A stretch of 64,000 nt of DNA, from contig NZ_KB905466.1 of NCBI RefSeq assembly GCF_000381365.1, forward strand, positions 2,191,207-2,255,206, in the 5' to 3' direction. Of the stretch, positions 26,668 to 37,048 are shown piece by piece. This DNA is from Bacteroides salyersiae WAL 10018 = DSM 18765 = JCM 12988. Its GTDB lineage: Bacteria; Bacteroidota; Bacteroidia; Bacteroidales; Bacteroidaceae. Numbering within the stretch: the first letter of the stretch is position 1; every line of letters starts with the position of its first letter. The position numbers were made by a program, and so were the translations under genes. The notes under the pieces are model-generated. The model did no database searches. It worked only from the letters and a program-made list of their open reading frames with translations, and was not told where the DNA came from.

Positions 26668-28724
26668 CTTTCTATTTTTAACTTTTCCATTCGAGTTTCC
26701 CCTATTATTCTTTTTTCCGGTTTCCCATTATTCACCCCCCATTGTGCTTCCCGTTTATGAGGGTTTATTTTAAGAGAATAGCGTTCTCCTCGGATTAATA
26801 TATTTTGCACACCACCTTTTTTTTGATTCAGCAACACGCACTCCGGTATTCCTCTGTCATATTTAAAACCATTCAACAACCATACAAAATCAATCAATGT
26901 GCTCGATCCGAAAAGAGAAGGGCGTACACCATCCGGCTCAAAGTCATCTCCAACATATTGCTCGGCAAAAGTTGCTTTAGCCCGTACTATATCACGTAAA
27001 TTTGCTTCAATTACTCCTTGAGCTTTTTCCACATACCCGTGTTGTAAAAGCCCATAAACCGAGTAACTCACATCCGGATATTTAGGTATACCAAACCCGG
27101 CAAAAGACTTATCCGTATCGTATTCCGAGTCGAACCGTTTCATCATACTATTCAAATAGTCACCCTTCAGTAAACCATCGACATACAACCCTGTAGTGAC
27201 CCAAATCGTATTTCCCTTACTTCCGGAATCACTATTTATATCATAATTCTGCTCCGGTATCGTTTGTGGAGTTCTCCAAAACCATTCCAAGCATTTTTCA
27301 CTAAATGTTTGATGCGCTTGTTGCCATATCTCCGCATCATTTTCATATCCTAACTCCCCGGCAATAACCATCAAATGTTCCATGTCGATAAGAGCGGAAA
27401 AACAAAACTCGGCATCTTTATATGATGTAGATGGTTTAATATCCTGATAGATCCAATGAGTCACATTCAGCCGCCAATTCATGTAACGCTTAAGTGCCGG
27501 ATAAACCTCCTTCAAGGATTCTTTATCGTGTGTCAGTTCATAAAGTATCCGCGCTGTTTGTACTTTCCGCGATGGTAGACTTTCTCCCCCTAACATACCT
27601 TCTTTATCCACAAGTGTCATTAGTCCCTTAAAGGCCTTCCAAGCTAAAGTCGGATCAACATAAGCATACCATTGAATACCGATAAAGCTTTCCCATGCAG
27701 CAGAGAACGGAGCACGTTCTTCACCCTCATCCCACAGAGACGCTTTCCCGGCACACACTTGAGGATACGGAAACATCATGTCGTCCTCCGGCAAAACATT
27801 TTGTGCAGTAAAAACCCACGCTTTGTAGTAAGCTGATTTCAAATCACCAGAAAGAATCCCGTATGTTTTAACCTGTACCAGCTCAAAATTCTCGGGTCGC
27901 GGAACATTAGATAAAAAAGAATTCCAATAAGTTTCATTCTCTGCCATTCTATTTTTTATATCCCCATTGATAAACGGAGCTTGTACTCTTTTTATCAGAT
28001 CGTCTTCCGACTCGTCTTCATCTGCAAAAGCAACAACAACTGACTGCTTCTTTTTCAGATCTAAAGCAATATGCCATTGATCCTCAGTCTTTTTAAAGTT
28101 CAATATGGGTATATTAAAATTTACGGCATATCGTATATTTCCATTATCAACAACTAAAATATTATTGCTCAATGCCAGAGTTCCTCCATATTTGCCAGAA
28201 ATACAATAATATCCATTACCCCTCTTTAGATCCAGACTACGCACAAGCGTTTTATTATCATAAAAAAAATCAACTCCTCCCAATTCATCTCCCCCCTCAT
28301 ACTTAGCACTGAAAGGAAGAGCATGAGGCATCCACTGAGTTGCATAGGAAAAAGCTATCCCCTCCAATGAATCTTTCACCATAGCATCAAATCCTTTTAC
28401 CGAATTCCGAATCGTCAACAAATCGGAAACCGCTCTGCTAAAACGGGTACGCGGATGACGCCCTTTTACATTTTTATGAGTTGACAAATAAGCGACATTG
28501 AGAGGCAAAGTCGGCCTGTTACTAAATTCTGCAGCAGTCTTCTTTCCATTAAAATCATAAAAATTTATAACTATTCGAGAGCCAGGCATGCTTAAATCTC
28601 TACGTTGCCACATATCGTCTTCCAGCAAATCCCGACTTTTGGGTGGGTTAATCGCATACGCAACATATACTTGAGAAATGATACCCAAGACTCCCAATAC
28701 TACTATTTTCAATAAATGCTTCAT
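26664..28724 (-). CDS. Secreted (alpha/alpha)6-glycosidase-like protein, copy 1
   Basis: This 686-residue paralogue of the next gene has a signal peptide to about AYA. The N-terminal beta domain holds MWQRRDLSMPGSRIVINFYD and PHALPFSAKYEGG. The helical domain has SLWDEGEERAPFSAAWESF, GGESLPSRKVQTARILYELT and YPDVSYSVYGLLQHG. Acidic residues in WDEGEE and GGESLP are kept in both copies and are catalytic candidates, by inference from the barrel type. Likely family relatives are GH63-like six-hairpin glycosidases. The tandem pair may split two linkages or two positions in the same glycan. It lies 12 bp after the SGNH esterase gene. Confidence 0.72.
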   Translation of the reverse strand: MKHLLKIVVLGVLGIISQVYVAYAINPPKSRDLLEDDMWQRRDLSMPGSRIVINFYDFNGKKTAAEFSNRPTLPLNVAYLSTHKNVKGRHPRTRFSRAVSDLLTIRNSVKGFDAMVKDSLEGIAFSYATQWMPHALPFSAKYEGGDELGGVDFFYDNKTLVRSLDLKRGNGYYCISGKYGGTLALSNNILVVDNGNIRYAVNFNIPILNFKKTEDQWHIALDLKKKQSVVVAFADEDESEDDLIKRVQAPFINGDIKNRMAENETYWNSFLSNVPRPENFELVQVKTYGILSGDLKSAYYKAWVFTAQNVLPEDDMMFPYPQVCAGKASLWDEGEERAPFSAAWESFIGIQWYAYVDPTLAWKAFKGLMTLVDKEGMLGGESLPSRKVQTARILYELTHDKESLKEVYPALKRYMNWRLNVTHWIYQDIKPSTSYKDAEFCFSALIDMEHLMVIAGELGYENDAEIWQQAHQTFSEKCLEWFWRTPQTIPEQNYDINSDSGSKGNTIWVTTGLYVDGLLKGDYLNSMMKRFDSEYDTDKSFAGFGIPKYPDVSYSVYGLLQHGYVEKAQGVIEANLRDIVRAKATFAEQYVGDDFEPDGVRPSLFGSSTLIDFVWLLNGFKYDRGIPECVLLNQKKGGVQNILIRGERYSLKINPHKREAQWGVNNGKPEKRIIGETRMEKLKIER

Positions 28725-28736
28725 AATTTTATAAGA

Positions 28737-29879
28737 TTAGGGTATTATTTGAATGTTGTGAAGTAAAAACTCTTTACCGCTTTTATCATCATACTCAAAA
28801 CTTAGTACATGTTCTCTTGTTACCGTATCATCCAATATTACTTCCGGATACATATAATCACCCCAACCATCTTCAAAGTAAGTATTCAGTCTCTGACGTT
28901 TCCCATCAAGAAGTACATACACATTGGCAGCTTTCTGCCGATCAACAGTTCGGTTAAACATTATTGTTATCATAGAAGCCTTTATATTAAATGTCAGAGG
29001 AGTACCTTTATGCGTCGTGTACCATCCCCGCGAAGTTAACTGCCAATCAGGATTCCCCATCGGAGTAAAAGGATACATACCCGCTTGCTCATATCTATTT
29101 TGCGTTAACGGTGCAGGTAAATTTTCACCGTCATATATCTTCTCCAAAAAATCCACAACAAGATTTCGTATAATCTTATGCCCTCTATCATTAGGATGAA
29201 CATCGTCTACAGCCAATTCACTCCAAAGCATGTTACCGGATTCTACTTCTGGATATAAAGCATCACGATAACTAATAAATGGAATATGATAATGATTACA
29301 AACATCCACATGGTACTCCTGCCATGATTTCCCTTCCATGTCCATCAAGCCTAAAGCCAAAACAGCAGGTTTTCCTTCTGACTTCAATATTTTACGTATT
29401 AAACCTTCATAGCTCGACTTCGCCCTCATTTCATCTCTATCATTCACGCTAAATTCGACAATCACAAAATCGGGCTTTGCCGTAAGCAAATCCTGATCAA
29501 CTCTATGAGCCCCAAACACGGAATTAGTTGCCCCTATTCCCGCGTTCACAAAACGAACCTCCACATCAGGAAATTTCTCACGAAACCATTCAGCAACCAA
29601 AGGGGCATAAGCTGTCTTATAAAAGTCCGACGCTCTGGCACCGGCCGTTATTGAACCTCCAATAACTCCAATAGTTAATTTCTTATTTAGCTGTATCTTT
29701 TCAAACATTGTCTTTATTGGCAATGTAACATAGTCATTTTGCAAGCTTCGCCGATACCATTCCTCTTTCATGTTAACAGAGACTTGAGCTGAAACAGAAA
29801 CACAAAAAACATAAATAAAAAACAAAGTCAATATTCTCTTCCAAAAGGAGACATATACTACAACAGTTTTCATTAGCAT
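28737..29879 (-). CDS. Secreted SGNH/GDSL hydrolase, probable carbohydrate esterase
   Basis: This 380-residue protein has a signal segment (to about AQ32) and an SGNH domain. Block I is GVIGGSITAG with nucleophile Ser76. Block II is VNAGIGATNS. Block III is VEFSVNDRDE. Block V is DDVHPNDRGH with D226 and H228. A C-terminal beta sandwich (about 260 to 380) may bind sugar. Enzymes of this build usually remove O-acetyl groups from plant polysaccharides. In this locus it would strip esters before the glycosidases act. It follows a hairpin after the SusCD-DUF3823 genes, so its expression may be lower than theirs. Confidence 0.85.
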   Translation of the reverse strand: MLMKTVVVYVSFWKRILTLFFIYVFCVSVSAQVSVNMKEEWYRRSLQNDYVTLPIKTMFEKIQLNKKLTIGVIGGSITAGARASDFYKTAYAPLVAEWFREKFPDVEVRFVNAGIGATNSVFGAHRVDQDLLTAKPDFVIVEFSVNDRDEMRAKSSYEGLIRKILKSEGKPAVLALGLMDMEGKSWQEYHVDVCNHYHIPFISYRDALYPEVESGNMLWSELAVDDVHPNDRGHKIIRNLVVDFLEKIYDGENLPAPLTQNRYEQAGMYPFTPMGNPDWQLTSRGWYTTHKGTPLTFNIKASMITIMFNRTVDRQKAANVYVLLDGKRQRLNTYFEDGWGDYMYPEVILDDTVTREHVLSFEYDDKSGKEFLLHNIQIIP

Positions 29880-29905
29880 TTTATCATTTTAGTAAAAGGA
29901 ATAAT

Positions 29906-29934
29906 GAGGGCATGTCATACGTAAGCATGCCCTC
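29906..29934 (-). terminator. Hairpin between the SusCD-lipoprotein genes and the enzyme genes
   Basis: GAGGGCATG and CATGCCCTC form a 9-bp perfect stem, 19 bp after the DUF3823 stop. The minus-strand downstream side is T-rich (attattcctttt). It probably works as a partial terminator (attenuator) inside the locus or as an RNA stabiliser for the susCD message. Confidence 0.55.
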
Positions 29935-29952
29935 GTGTTTCATAATTAATAA

Positions 29953-30717
29953 TCAAGGAACCGAGATTTCAATAGTTTCTGTATAATTCCATCTTTCAGA
30001 ACCCGTCAACTTCGCCCCAATCCTCATCCAATAGGTCTTTCCAGGATCAAGAGCTATAGTTTCAACAAATTCACGCCCGTCAACATAAGTCATCAGTTGT
30101 GGAGCTGATTTAAATTTTGAATATTGCTCCTCATAACCACCGACATTGAGTCCACCGCTCAGATACTTGGTACGACTCGAAATAATAACACCGGCTTTTT
30201 GAACCCTAATTGCCTTGTGATCATTATTACGATTCATCGTATATTTAACGGTGAGATTCGTGCCGTCCAATGAATGCTCCTCTGTCAATGAGATAAACGG
30301 AATCACATTAAAGTTTACCTCTACACGGGCTCCGGGACTCACCTCTATTATCTTCTTACTATCTCCAACAATATCAAAAGCACCATCAAATGGTTCTACT
30401 TCGTACGTTGCCACACCATAAGGAGAATTTTCATATTTCCTATCTGTATATCCAAACAACTGTTCCCAATTAAACGAACCATCCGGTTTTCCCTGAAAAG
30501 TTTGAGGTTGGGCGTCAGGTCCCCAACTCACTTCTTTAAACCGAATCTGAAATCCGTTAGGTTGTTCCGAATACATTGGTCCATTTGTTATATCATCGAT
30601 TAACTGGCCATGAAAGCTCGCATTAGGGCCATCGTAATTATCATCGAAACTGCATGAGGTAAATGTGCAACTTACGATCAGGGTAAAGATACCCACTGTT
30701 ATATTTTTAATATCCAT
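29953..30717 (-). CDS. DUF3823-type surface lipoprotein (SusE-position glycan-binding candidate)
   Basis: This 254-residue lipoprotein (lipobox FTSC) has an N-terminal DUF3823 carboxypeptidase-regulatory-like domain (ASFHGQLIDDITNGP, QIRFKEVSW) and a C-terminal Ig-like domain. It directly follows susD, overlapping its end by 11 bp. Genes in this slot often encode accessory surface glycan-binding proteins that hand oligosaccharides to the SusCD complex. Binding is inferred from position; the family itself has no proven activity that I know of. Confidence 0.8.
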   Translation of the reverse strand: MDIKNITVGIFTLIVSCTFTSCSFDDNYDGPNASFHGQLIDDITNGPMYSEQPNGFQIRFKEVSWGPDAQPQTFQGKPDGSFNWEQLFGYTDRKYENSPYGVATYEVEPFDGAFDIVGDSKKIIEVSPGARVEVNFNVIPFISLTEEHSLDGTNLTVKYTMNRNNDHKAIRVQKAGVIISSRTKYLSGGLNVGGYEEQYSKFKSAPQLMTYVDGREFVETIALDPGKTYWMRIGAKLTGSERWNYTETIEISVP

Positions 30718-32530
30718 AGTTCTGACAAATTTTAGGGTTAGTAGTAATTTGGGACGTATTTATCCAATTATAATAATACCTGGATAAAAAGCTCTTTTTA
30801 GGGTATTTAGAAGCTACGATCTTTTTGAACTTCCATTTATTGTTCGTTATGTCCCAATAAGGTTCCAAGCCTGAGCATGTAAAGTCATTGGACAGAGTTT
30901 CTTCCAATACGCGCCATCTCCGTTTACACCAAAAGACTTCATTTTCAAAAGCAAACTCACATGCCCATTGTTTACGAATATCAGGAATACTCAATTCCGA
31001 AACTTCCGGTAATCCGGCACGAGTTCTGACATCATTAAGTGCAGCTAATCCTATACCGTTCTCATCAATCCCAAGCTCTGCCGCGGCCTCTGCAGCAATA
31101 AGCAACACTTCTGCATATCTCATATCAATCCATGAAGTACTTTCCGGAGAAACATTGGCAATATCCGCTTCATTAATATACTTTCGAACCAGAAACCCTG
31201 TATGCGTTTCATCCTGAGTGTCCCCCATTCCATACTTTCCACGTATAGAATATGTTTTTCCATTTACTGTAACATTTCCGGTTCCATTCTTTACCTGTCC
31301 GTCAACAATAACTCCTCTACGAACATCAAAAGTCGAATTGTAAAAATTACAACCTGGAAAATACACCGTCCCACCCAGACGATAATCCCGACCTTTAAAC
31401 ATCTCGTCAAGGGTCGTATATTCTTCTGCTAACCATTCTCCTTGATTTACTGCTACTTTTGCAGATGTTCCGTCCAAATTATCATAAAGATCTATTAAAT
31501 CAAGAGTCGGATTATCCATAGCCGGCCGGCCATAAGGAAGAGGTAGTCTGAAAACACTCCAATCATGAGTTCTTTTTTCTTCCAAATAATACTTCACAAA
31601 AATGGCTTCTTTATGTTTGTCCGGTTCTAAAAATAACTTAGCAAAATTAGTAGCCCCATCAGCATCCAAACCACGTGCTAATTCAAATTTATCGGCGGTA
31701 ATAACTTCTTTGGCTGCATCGAATGCAATTTTATAATAATAGGAAGCCTGATCCGCCGGGATTCCACAAACCTGTTTGTTTGTATTAGGATCCCGATAAT
31801 CGCCAATCCCCAAAATCGGACTGTTATAACGGGCAATACTTGCCGCATAAAGTGCCGATTGAGCTTTCAAAGTCAAAGCCACATACTTATTTATCCGCCC
31901 TTGCGCCTCAGAAACTTCTTTCAATCCTCCTGCAATAGCCTCATCAATCTCATTAATAATAAAATCCCAGATTTCCTTTTCAGAAGCGCGGGCAACCATC
32001 AAATCTTCTTTATCGGGATTATTCACATCCTGAGGTTCTGTAATAAGCGGTACTCCACCAAAACGTTTAGCCATTGTATAATAGTACCAAGCTCTAATCA
32101 CTTTAGCCTCCGCCTTCCAAGCCTTTACCTGATCAGCTGTAAAATTGGAAGAATACTTATCTATCAGCTGCAAAAACTCATTGACATTTCTTACGGCAGA
32201 ATAATCCCACCACAGATACCCCATGCCTCCATCTATTCTTTCACCATTATTATCTATCACATCAAGAGATTCTACTGCAACACCATAACCTGTATAATAT
32301 TCAAATTGATCCCAATGAACATAAGGATCATAAGAACTGGTACATATCTGAAAATCTTCAAATAACATCTGAGAATAAAGCTTTGCGAAATGAGCAGTGA
32401 TAGAAGATTCTGTTTCATATGCTTTTTCTTCCGGAATAATATTTACCGGAGATATATCCAACACATCACAAGACATTACACATGATGCAAGGAATGCGCA
32501 ACAGTAATATTTCAAATTTCCTGTATTCAT
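30707..32530 (-). CDS. SusD/RagB family outer-membrane glycan-binding lipoprotein
   Basis: This 607-residue lipoprotein (lipobox VMSC) forms the lid of the SusC transporter on the cell surface. It shows the family pattern: an N-terminal lipoprotein start followed by DVLDISPVNIIPEEKAYE, a TPR-rich helical half with AEAKVIRAWYYYTMAKRFGGVPLI, and a C-terminal region with SWIDMRYAEVLLIAAEAAAELG and LNDVRTRAGLP. It is 11 bp downstream of the SusC gene. The bound glycan is not predictable from sequence alone. Confidence 0.96.
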   Translation of the reverse strand: MNTGNLKYYCCAFLASCVMSCDVLDISPVNIIPEEKAYETESSITAHFAKLYSQMLFEDFQICTSSYDPYVHWDQFEYYTGYGVAVESLDVIDNNGERIDGGMGYLWWDYSAVRNVNEFLQLIDKYSSNFTADQVKAWKAEAKVIRAWYYYTMAKRFGGVPLITEPQDVNNPDKEDLMVARASEKEIWDFIINEIDEAIAGGLKEVSEAQGRINKYVALTLKAQSALYAASIARYNSPILGIGDYRDPNTNKQVCGIPADQASYYYKIAFDAAKEVITADKFELARGLDADGATNFAKLFLEPDKHKEAIFVKYYLEEKRTHDWSVFRLPLPYGRPAMDNPTLDLIDLYDNLDGTSAKVAVNQGEWLAEEYTTLDEMFKGRDYRLGGTVYFPGCNFYNSTFDVRRGVIVDGQVKNGTGNVTVNGKTYSIRGKYGMGDTQDETHTGFLVRKYINEADIANVSPESTSWIDMRYAEVLLIAAEAAAELGIDENGIGLAALNDVRTRAGLPEVSELSIPDIRKQWACEFAFENEVFWCKRRWRVLEETLSNDFTCSGLEPYWDITNNKWKFKKIVASKYPKKSFLSRYYYNWINTSQITTNPKICQNYGY

Positions 32531-32541
32531 AATAGTAGTAT

Positions 32542-35500
32542 TTAGAATGTTAGATTTACACCAAAATTAAAATTCATAGCCATAGGATACTTATACTGTT
32601 CCGGCATTTCCGGGTCCAGTTCTTTAATATTAGAAAATGTCAACAGATTATAAGCATTGGCGTATACTCTTAATTTCTGGATTCTGACTTTATTCAATAA
32701 CATCCTTGGTAAGGAATAACCAATTTCAATGTTTTTCAAACGAAGATAAGATGCATTCCGAATACGACGTTCATCATCCCAAACGTTTGGTAGAAAACTC
32801 CATTCGGCACGGGCACGAGGATATTTGCCTGCTATCCACTGCCCACTGTCGTCTTGTCTCCAACGGTCTGTCCACATCTCCAAAGCACCGGCACTTCCCC
32901 CATATACCAATGGATTTCTTAGAAACTCTTCATAACTTACCGCATATTTGGCTGCACCATTGAAAACCATATTCAAATCAATACCTTTATATTCGGCAGA
33001 AACAGTAAAGCCATACACAACTTTTGGAACATTATTTGTAAAAATCGGAACTAAATCAGTCCATTCAGAAACCCACCCGTCACCATCAACATCCAGATGC
33101 CAATAGTCACCAAGCCCCGTCTGAGCCATTTGCGAAGTTCCTTGATGAAGTACTAAATATTTTACTTCATCCTCACTCATAATCTGCCCGCCTAAAACAT
33201 GCCCCCATTTTATATCATTCCATCTATTATTCTGATTATTTTTCCAATTATCAAAAGAGTTCACGGCCCGAGCCTGCTCTACATGTTTATTTTTAGTACG
33301 GAAGATATTCAAATTGGCAGACACAGTATATCTAAAATCATTAATTCGATTGGTATGAGAAAGGGACATTTCCCAGCCTCTCGTCATATCGCTATTCAAA
33401 TTTTCCTGGGGCATGCTTGTCCCTGTGGTTTGGGGAATAGTCCCCACTCTTGTAGCCAGCAAACCGTTCCTGTTTCTTTGATAAAGTTCAACCGTTCCGG
33501 ATAACATTCCTTTCCATAAATCAAAATCAAGTCCTAAATTATAAACATCGGAAGTATACCACGTCAGATCCGGATTTACCGCTCCCTTATTCACAATTCC
33601 TGGTATTAACTGATTATCAAAAACATATCCGTTATCCGGATATATGTAACCAGCTGCCCAATTGAATTTAGCAGCACCGTCATCTCCAAGTTTACCATAT
33701 GAAGCTCGAATTTTTATATTATCAACAAAAGATAAAGCATCTACATTTTTAATAAAAGATTCTTCTGATATTCTCCATCCAATCGAAACACTGGGAAAAA
33801 ATCCCCAACGATGTCCTTTGGCAAAGGCTGAAGAGCCGTCATAACGAAAGCTTCCCTCAATCAAATACTTACCGGCATAATCATAATTCACACGCCCTAC
33901 AAAACCCTGATTAGCCTCTTTTACAGGGGTAGTCCCCCAAACTTTCTGATCCTCTTCCAGCCCGGCGAACAGTTCATCAACGCTATCCATTGCATAATAT
34001 CGAAACGCACTAAATCCCGATGGATTATCATTCTTCTGCTGCTCAAACAAAGCCAATATCTTTAGATTGTGAACGTCGTTGAAACTCCTTTCATAAGTAA
34101 GCATTGCCTGCAAATTATTAACCCAACGATCATCATATTCCTGTTTCAAGTTCGTTCTTGGTACAACCTGATGTTTCATCAATTCACCTTGAGCGTCATA
34201 GCTATACAAATCCAACGCCTTTTGCCAACGCTTACCAGTCATCTGATATTCTTCAAAAGCATATATAAACTTAGCTTGTAGCCCCTTTATAAAAGGCACA
34301 TCCCACGACAAGCTTAAATTTGTATTAAAATGCTTATTCGCATAATTTGCATATCCCACAGCGTCTGTTCGGCTGCTGGCCAATGGATTATTAGAAAATT
34401 GCTTCAATTTCAAATAATAGCCTTTCTCATCGTCTGCCATCAAAGAGGTCAAAACATTTCCGTTTTCATCTACCGGCTGAATACCCCAGATGTCTTTATA
34501 AATTTCACCATCATACGGAGCATTTTTATTATCACGCATATAAGCCATATTAACACTGGCTGTAAATCCGTATCCTAAATCTGCGGAAATATTGGAACGC
34601 AAATTATAACGGTCATAAGATAAATCACCCGATTTATATAATCCATATTCTTTCATATAGTTAGCCGACAGAAAGTACTGCACCCTATTATTTTGACCAA
34701 TAGATCCGGAAACAGAGAGATTATGATTCATAATCGGATTACTATTCCTCATCACCTCATCGTAGACATCAAGTCCGGGAGTGTTTCTAATTTGTTCCAA
34801 CTGTTCGTCATCATATAAAGCAGCAACAGGATTTAGCATATTCCTGTTTATGTCATTTTTCAACAATGCATAATCATATGCTGACATTGGTTTATTCAAA
34901 TTAATCAATTTTGAAAACCCCATATTCATCGAATATTCGATAGTTGGCTTCCCATCCGTATTCGCTCCCTTTCTTGTAGTAACCAACAAAACACCGTTGC
35001 CAGCTTTCATTCCATATACAGAGGCGGAAGCGTCTTTTAGCACTGAAACATTTTCTATTTCACTTGCGCTCAAACGATTAAAAACATCCATAGAAGAAAT
35101 CATACCATCGATAACTACCAATGGTTGTCCTAATCCTCGTATATTTATATTGGTATTAAATGCCCCCGGTTCCGCACTGTTTTGCCGCACGGCAACGCCC
35201 GACAACTTACCGGTAAGCATATTCTGCGTATTAGAACTGAAAGCAACATTCATATCTTTCCCGCTAACAGCATCTACAGAACCCGTAATTGTAGCTTTTT
35301 TCTGCGAACCATAACCAACTACCACGACCTCATTTAACTGTTTGGCATCCTCTTCCAGGATAATACTCAATCGCCTGTTATCAGTTATTCGCACCTCTTT
35401 ATTTTTATAACCAATATACGAAAAAACCAATACATCATTTTTATCCGCTCTCAACGAGAAACCGCCTTCCAAATCAGAAGTTGTTCCGGCAGATTTGCCT

Positions 35501-35664
35501 TTAATCAGTATAGATACTCCTACCAGAGGCTCTCCGGATATATCGGTAACCCTCCCCGTAATCGTATAGGACTCCATTGAAAATGCCGACACCGTAACTG
35601 TCGAAAAAATTAGAACACTAATTAAGAATAAATTAACATAAACATACCTTAGTAGACTGTGCAT
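32542..35664 (-). CDS. SusC/RagA family TonB-dependent transporter
   Basis: This 1040-residue outer-membrane transporter imports oligosaccharides with SusD. A signal peptide (to about residue 28) leads into a carboxypeptidase-regulatory-like domain (ITGRVTDISGEPLVGVSILIKG). The TonB-box region is QLNEVVVVGYGSQKK. The plug domain has VSGKDMNVAF, NINIRGLGQPLVVIDG and LKDASASVYGMKAGNGVLLVTTR. A 22-strand barrel ends in MNFNFGVNLTF. There is no STN domain, so it is not an anti-sigma-coupled type, which agrees with control by the hybrid two-component regulator nearby. The 128-bp upstream gap is AT-rich and no clear -7/-33 pair was found. Confidence 0.96.
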   Translation of the reverse strand: MHSLLRYVYVNLFLISVLIFSTVTVSAFSMESYTITGRVTDISGEPLVGVSILIKGKSAGTTSDLEGGFSLRADKNDVLVFSYIGYKNKEVRITDNRRLSIILEEDAKQLNEVVVVGYGSQKKATITGSVDAVSGKDMNVAFSSNTQNMLTGKLSGVAVRQNSAEPGAFNTNINIRGLGQPLVVIDGMISSMDVFNRLSASEIENVSVLKDASASVYGMKAGNGVLLVTTRKGANTDGKPTIEYSMNMGFSKLINLNKPMSAYDYALLKNDINRNMLNPVAALYDDEQLEQIRNTPGLDVYDEVMRNSNPIMNHNLSVSGSIGQNNRVQYFLSANYMKEYGLYKSGDLSYDRYNLRSNISADLGYGFTASVNMAYMRDNKNAPYDGEIYKDIWGIQPVDENGNVLTSLMADDEKGYYLKLKQFSNNPLASSRTDAVGYANYANKHFNTNLSLSWDVPFIKGLQAKFIYAFEEYQMTGKRWQKALDLYSYDAQGELMKHQVVPRTNLKQEYDDRWVNNLQAMLTYERSFNDVHNLKILALFEQQKNDNPSGFSAFRYYAMDSVDELFAGLEEDQKVWGTTPVKEANQGFVGRVNYDYAGKYLIEGSFRYDGSSAFAKGHRWGFFPSVSIGWRISEESFIKNVDALSFVDNIKIRASYGKLGDDGAAKFNWAAGYIYPDNGYVFDNQLIPGIVNKGAVNPDLTWYTSDVYNLGLDFDLWKGMLSGTVELYQRNRNGLLATRVGTIPQTTGTSMPQENLNSDMTRGWEMSLSHTNRINDFRYTVSANLNIFRTKNKHVEQARAVNSFDNWKNNQNNRWNDIKWGHVLGGQIMSEDEVKYLVLHQGTSQMAQTGLGDYWHLDVDGDGWVSEWTDLVPIFTNNVPKVVYGFTVSAEYKGIDLNMVFNGAAKYAVSYEEFLRNPLVYGGSAGALEMWTDRWRQDDSGQWIAGKYPRARAEWSFLPNVWDDERRIRNASYLRLKNIEIGYSLPRMLLNKVRIQKLRVYANAYNLLTFSNIKELDPEMPEQYKYPMAMNFNFGVNLTF

Positions 35665-35792
35665 ATGAAATATTTTTTTAATTATACTTTATTTATTACT
35701 TGATAAAAAATAGTTAATATACACCTATTAAGGTGGAACAAAATTTACAAATGTTTTCATAAATATTCAATTTAAAATTAATCATAGGTTTT

Positions 35793-37025
35793 CTATCCGT
35801 TTTCCATCTCATCTATATTTTTCGAAATATGTCTTACAACAAAATAAAATAGAGCTTGCAATATTGTAACCAAAGGCAAAGTAAAGATCAAGGCCGCATT
35901 ATCAGAGATTGCATAAGTTATAAAAATGAATGTTCCGCATCCTAAAAGACGCCCTATATACAATCCGCATTCATGACTAAAAATATAAGAGTATTCATTT
36001 CTATTTTCAATATCTTTCAGAAAATCAATCACTCGCATCTGTAATGGGAAATAAGCAAGGTCGAACATAGGTCTTGCAACAATCATCAACAACAAAAAGA
36101 TAAAAACCGATACCACATTGAAATAGATCGAATTTATTAAAGTTCCTATTACAAACAGTAAAACTGCTACTGCATATATCCGTAAACGGTGTTCTGGTTT
36201 GGAAAAACGTCCTATCATATACATTAATAATGCCGTCAAGAGTGAACTTACACTCTGTACAATACCCAAAGTCCCCTCATCGCCCACAATTTTCATAATC
36301 AGCATGGCAGGAGCAGTCACGATAAACCCTTGTACCAGACCTTTTGACGCCGCAACACATAACATTTTGTACCACAACATATTGTACCTGAAATATACAA
36401 ATCGCGCTTTAGCCGGTTTGCGATACGTACCATTCGTTACAAGAATTGAAGCAAAAACCGTTATAACAATCACAATATAAATAACCACCTGATAAGCCGA
36501 ATTTATATTCTTGAGCCATGATATGCCTTGGGCGGACTGAATAAACCACCCGACACTCACAGGAACAACTACAAAAGTCAATGTATTAAAAAAAGTCTCC
36601 AAGCCATAGTAATAATTCCTATTTAAGTCGTTTGTGCAAATTAAAACCAAATAATCCCGGTTCGCCCAAAAAAAGCCGAACGACATTCCCATCACAAGGC
36701 CGGCAATGGCAATTCCAACAAAATTCAGTTCTGGTAAAGAGGTCATTATCAACATCGACACACCACTTAACAGCATCCCAAATGCATAAAGTTTACCCGG
36801 ATTTATTTTATTCAACAGATACCCATTTATCAAAAATGTAACAGGGATACCCGAATATACCGTTAACTGATATGTCATTACCCTACCCACATCCGAAGAA
36901 TTACGCATGATATAAGCCGCTACAAAAATATCCACAACAGGCAGGACAAATGCATATAACAAAGAAGTAAGTAGCAGAATTCTCGTGTTTTTAGGCTGGC
37001 TAAAGAATAGTTTTATCTCGTTCAT
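35793..37025 (-). CDS. MFS-type inner-membrane transporter
   Basis: This 410-residue protein has about 12 hydrophobic helices and the GMSFGFFWANRDYL segment seen in Bacteroidetes MFS transporters that sit next to GH130 genes. It would carry the released oligosaccharide across the inner membrane so that the adjacent GH130 enzyme can phosphorolyse or hydrolyse it in the cytoplasm. It lies 23 bp after GH130 on the same strand. The direction of transport and the sugar are inferred from context. Confidence 0.8.
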   Translation of the reverse strand: MNEIKLFFSQPKNTRILLLTSLLYAFVLPVVDIFVAAYIMRNSSDVGRVMTYQLTVYSGIPVTFLINGYLLNKINPGKLYAFGMLLSGVSMLIMTSLPELNFVGIAIAGLVMGMSFGFFWANRDYLVLICTNDLNRNYYYGLETFFNTLTFVVVPVSVGWFIQSAQGISWLKNINSAYQVVIYIVIVITVFASILVTNGTYRKPAKARFVYFRYNMLWYKMLCVAASKGLVQGFIVTAPAMLIMKIVGDEGTLGIVQSVSSLLTALLMYMIGRFSKPEHRLRIYAVAVLLFVIGTLINSIYFNVVSVFIFLLLMIVARPMFDLAYFPLQMRVIDFLKDIENRNEYSYIFSHECGLYIGRLLGCGTFIFITYAISDNAALIFTLPLVTILQALFYFVVRHISKNIDEMENG

Positions 37026-37048
37026 CAGTGCAAATATTTAAATGATTA

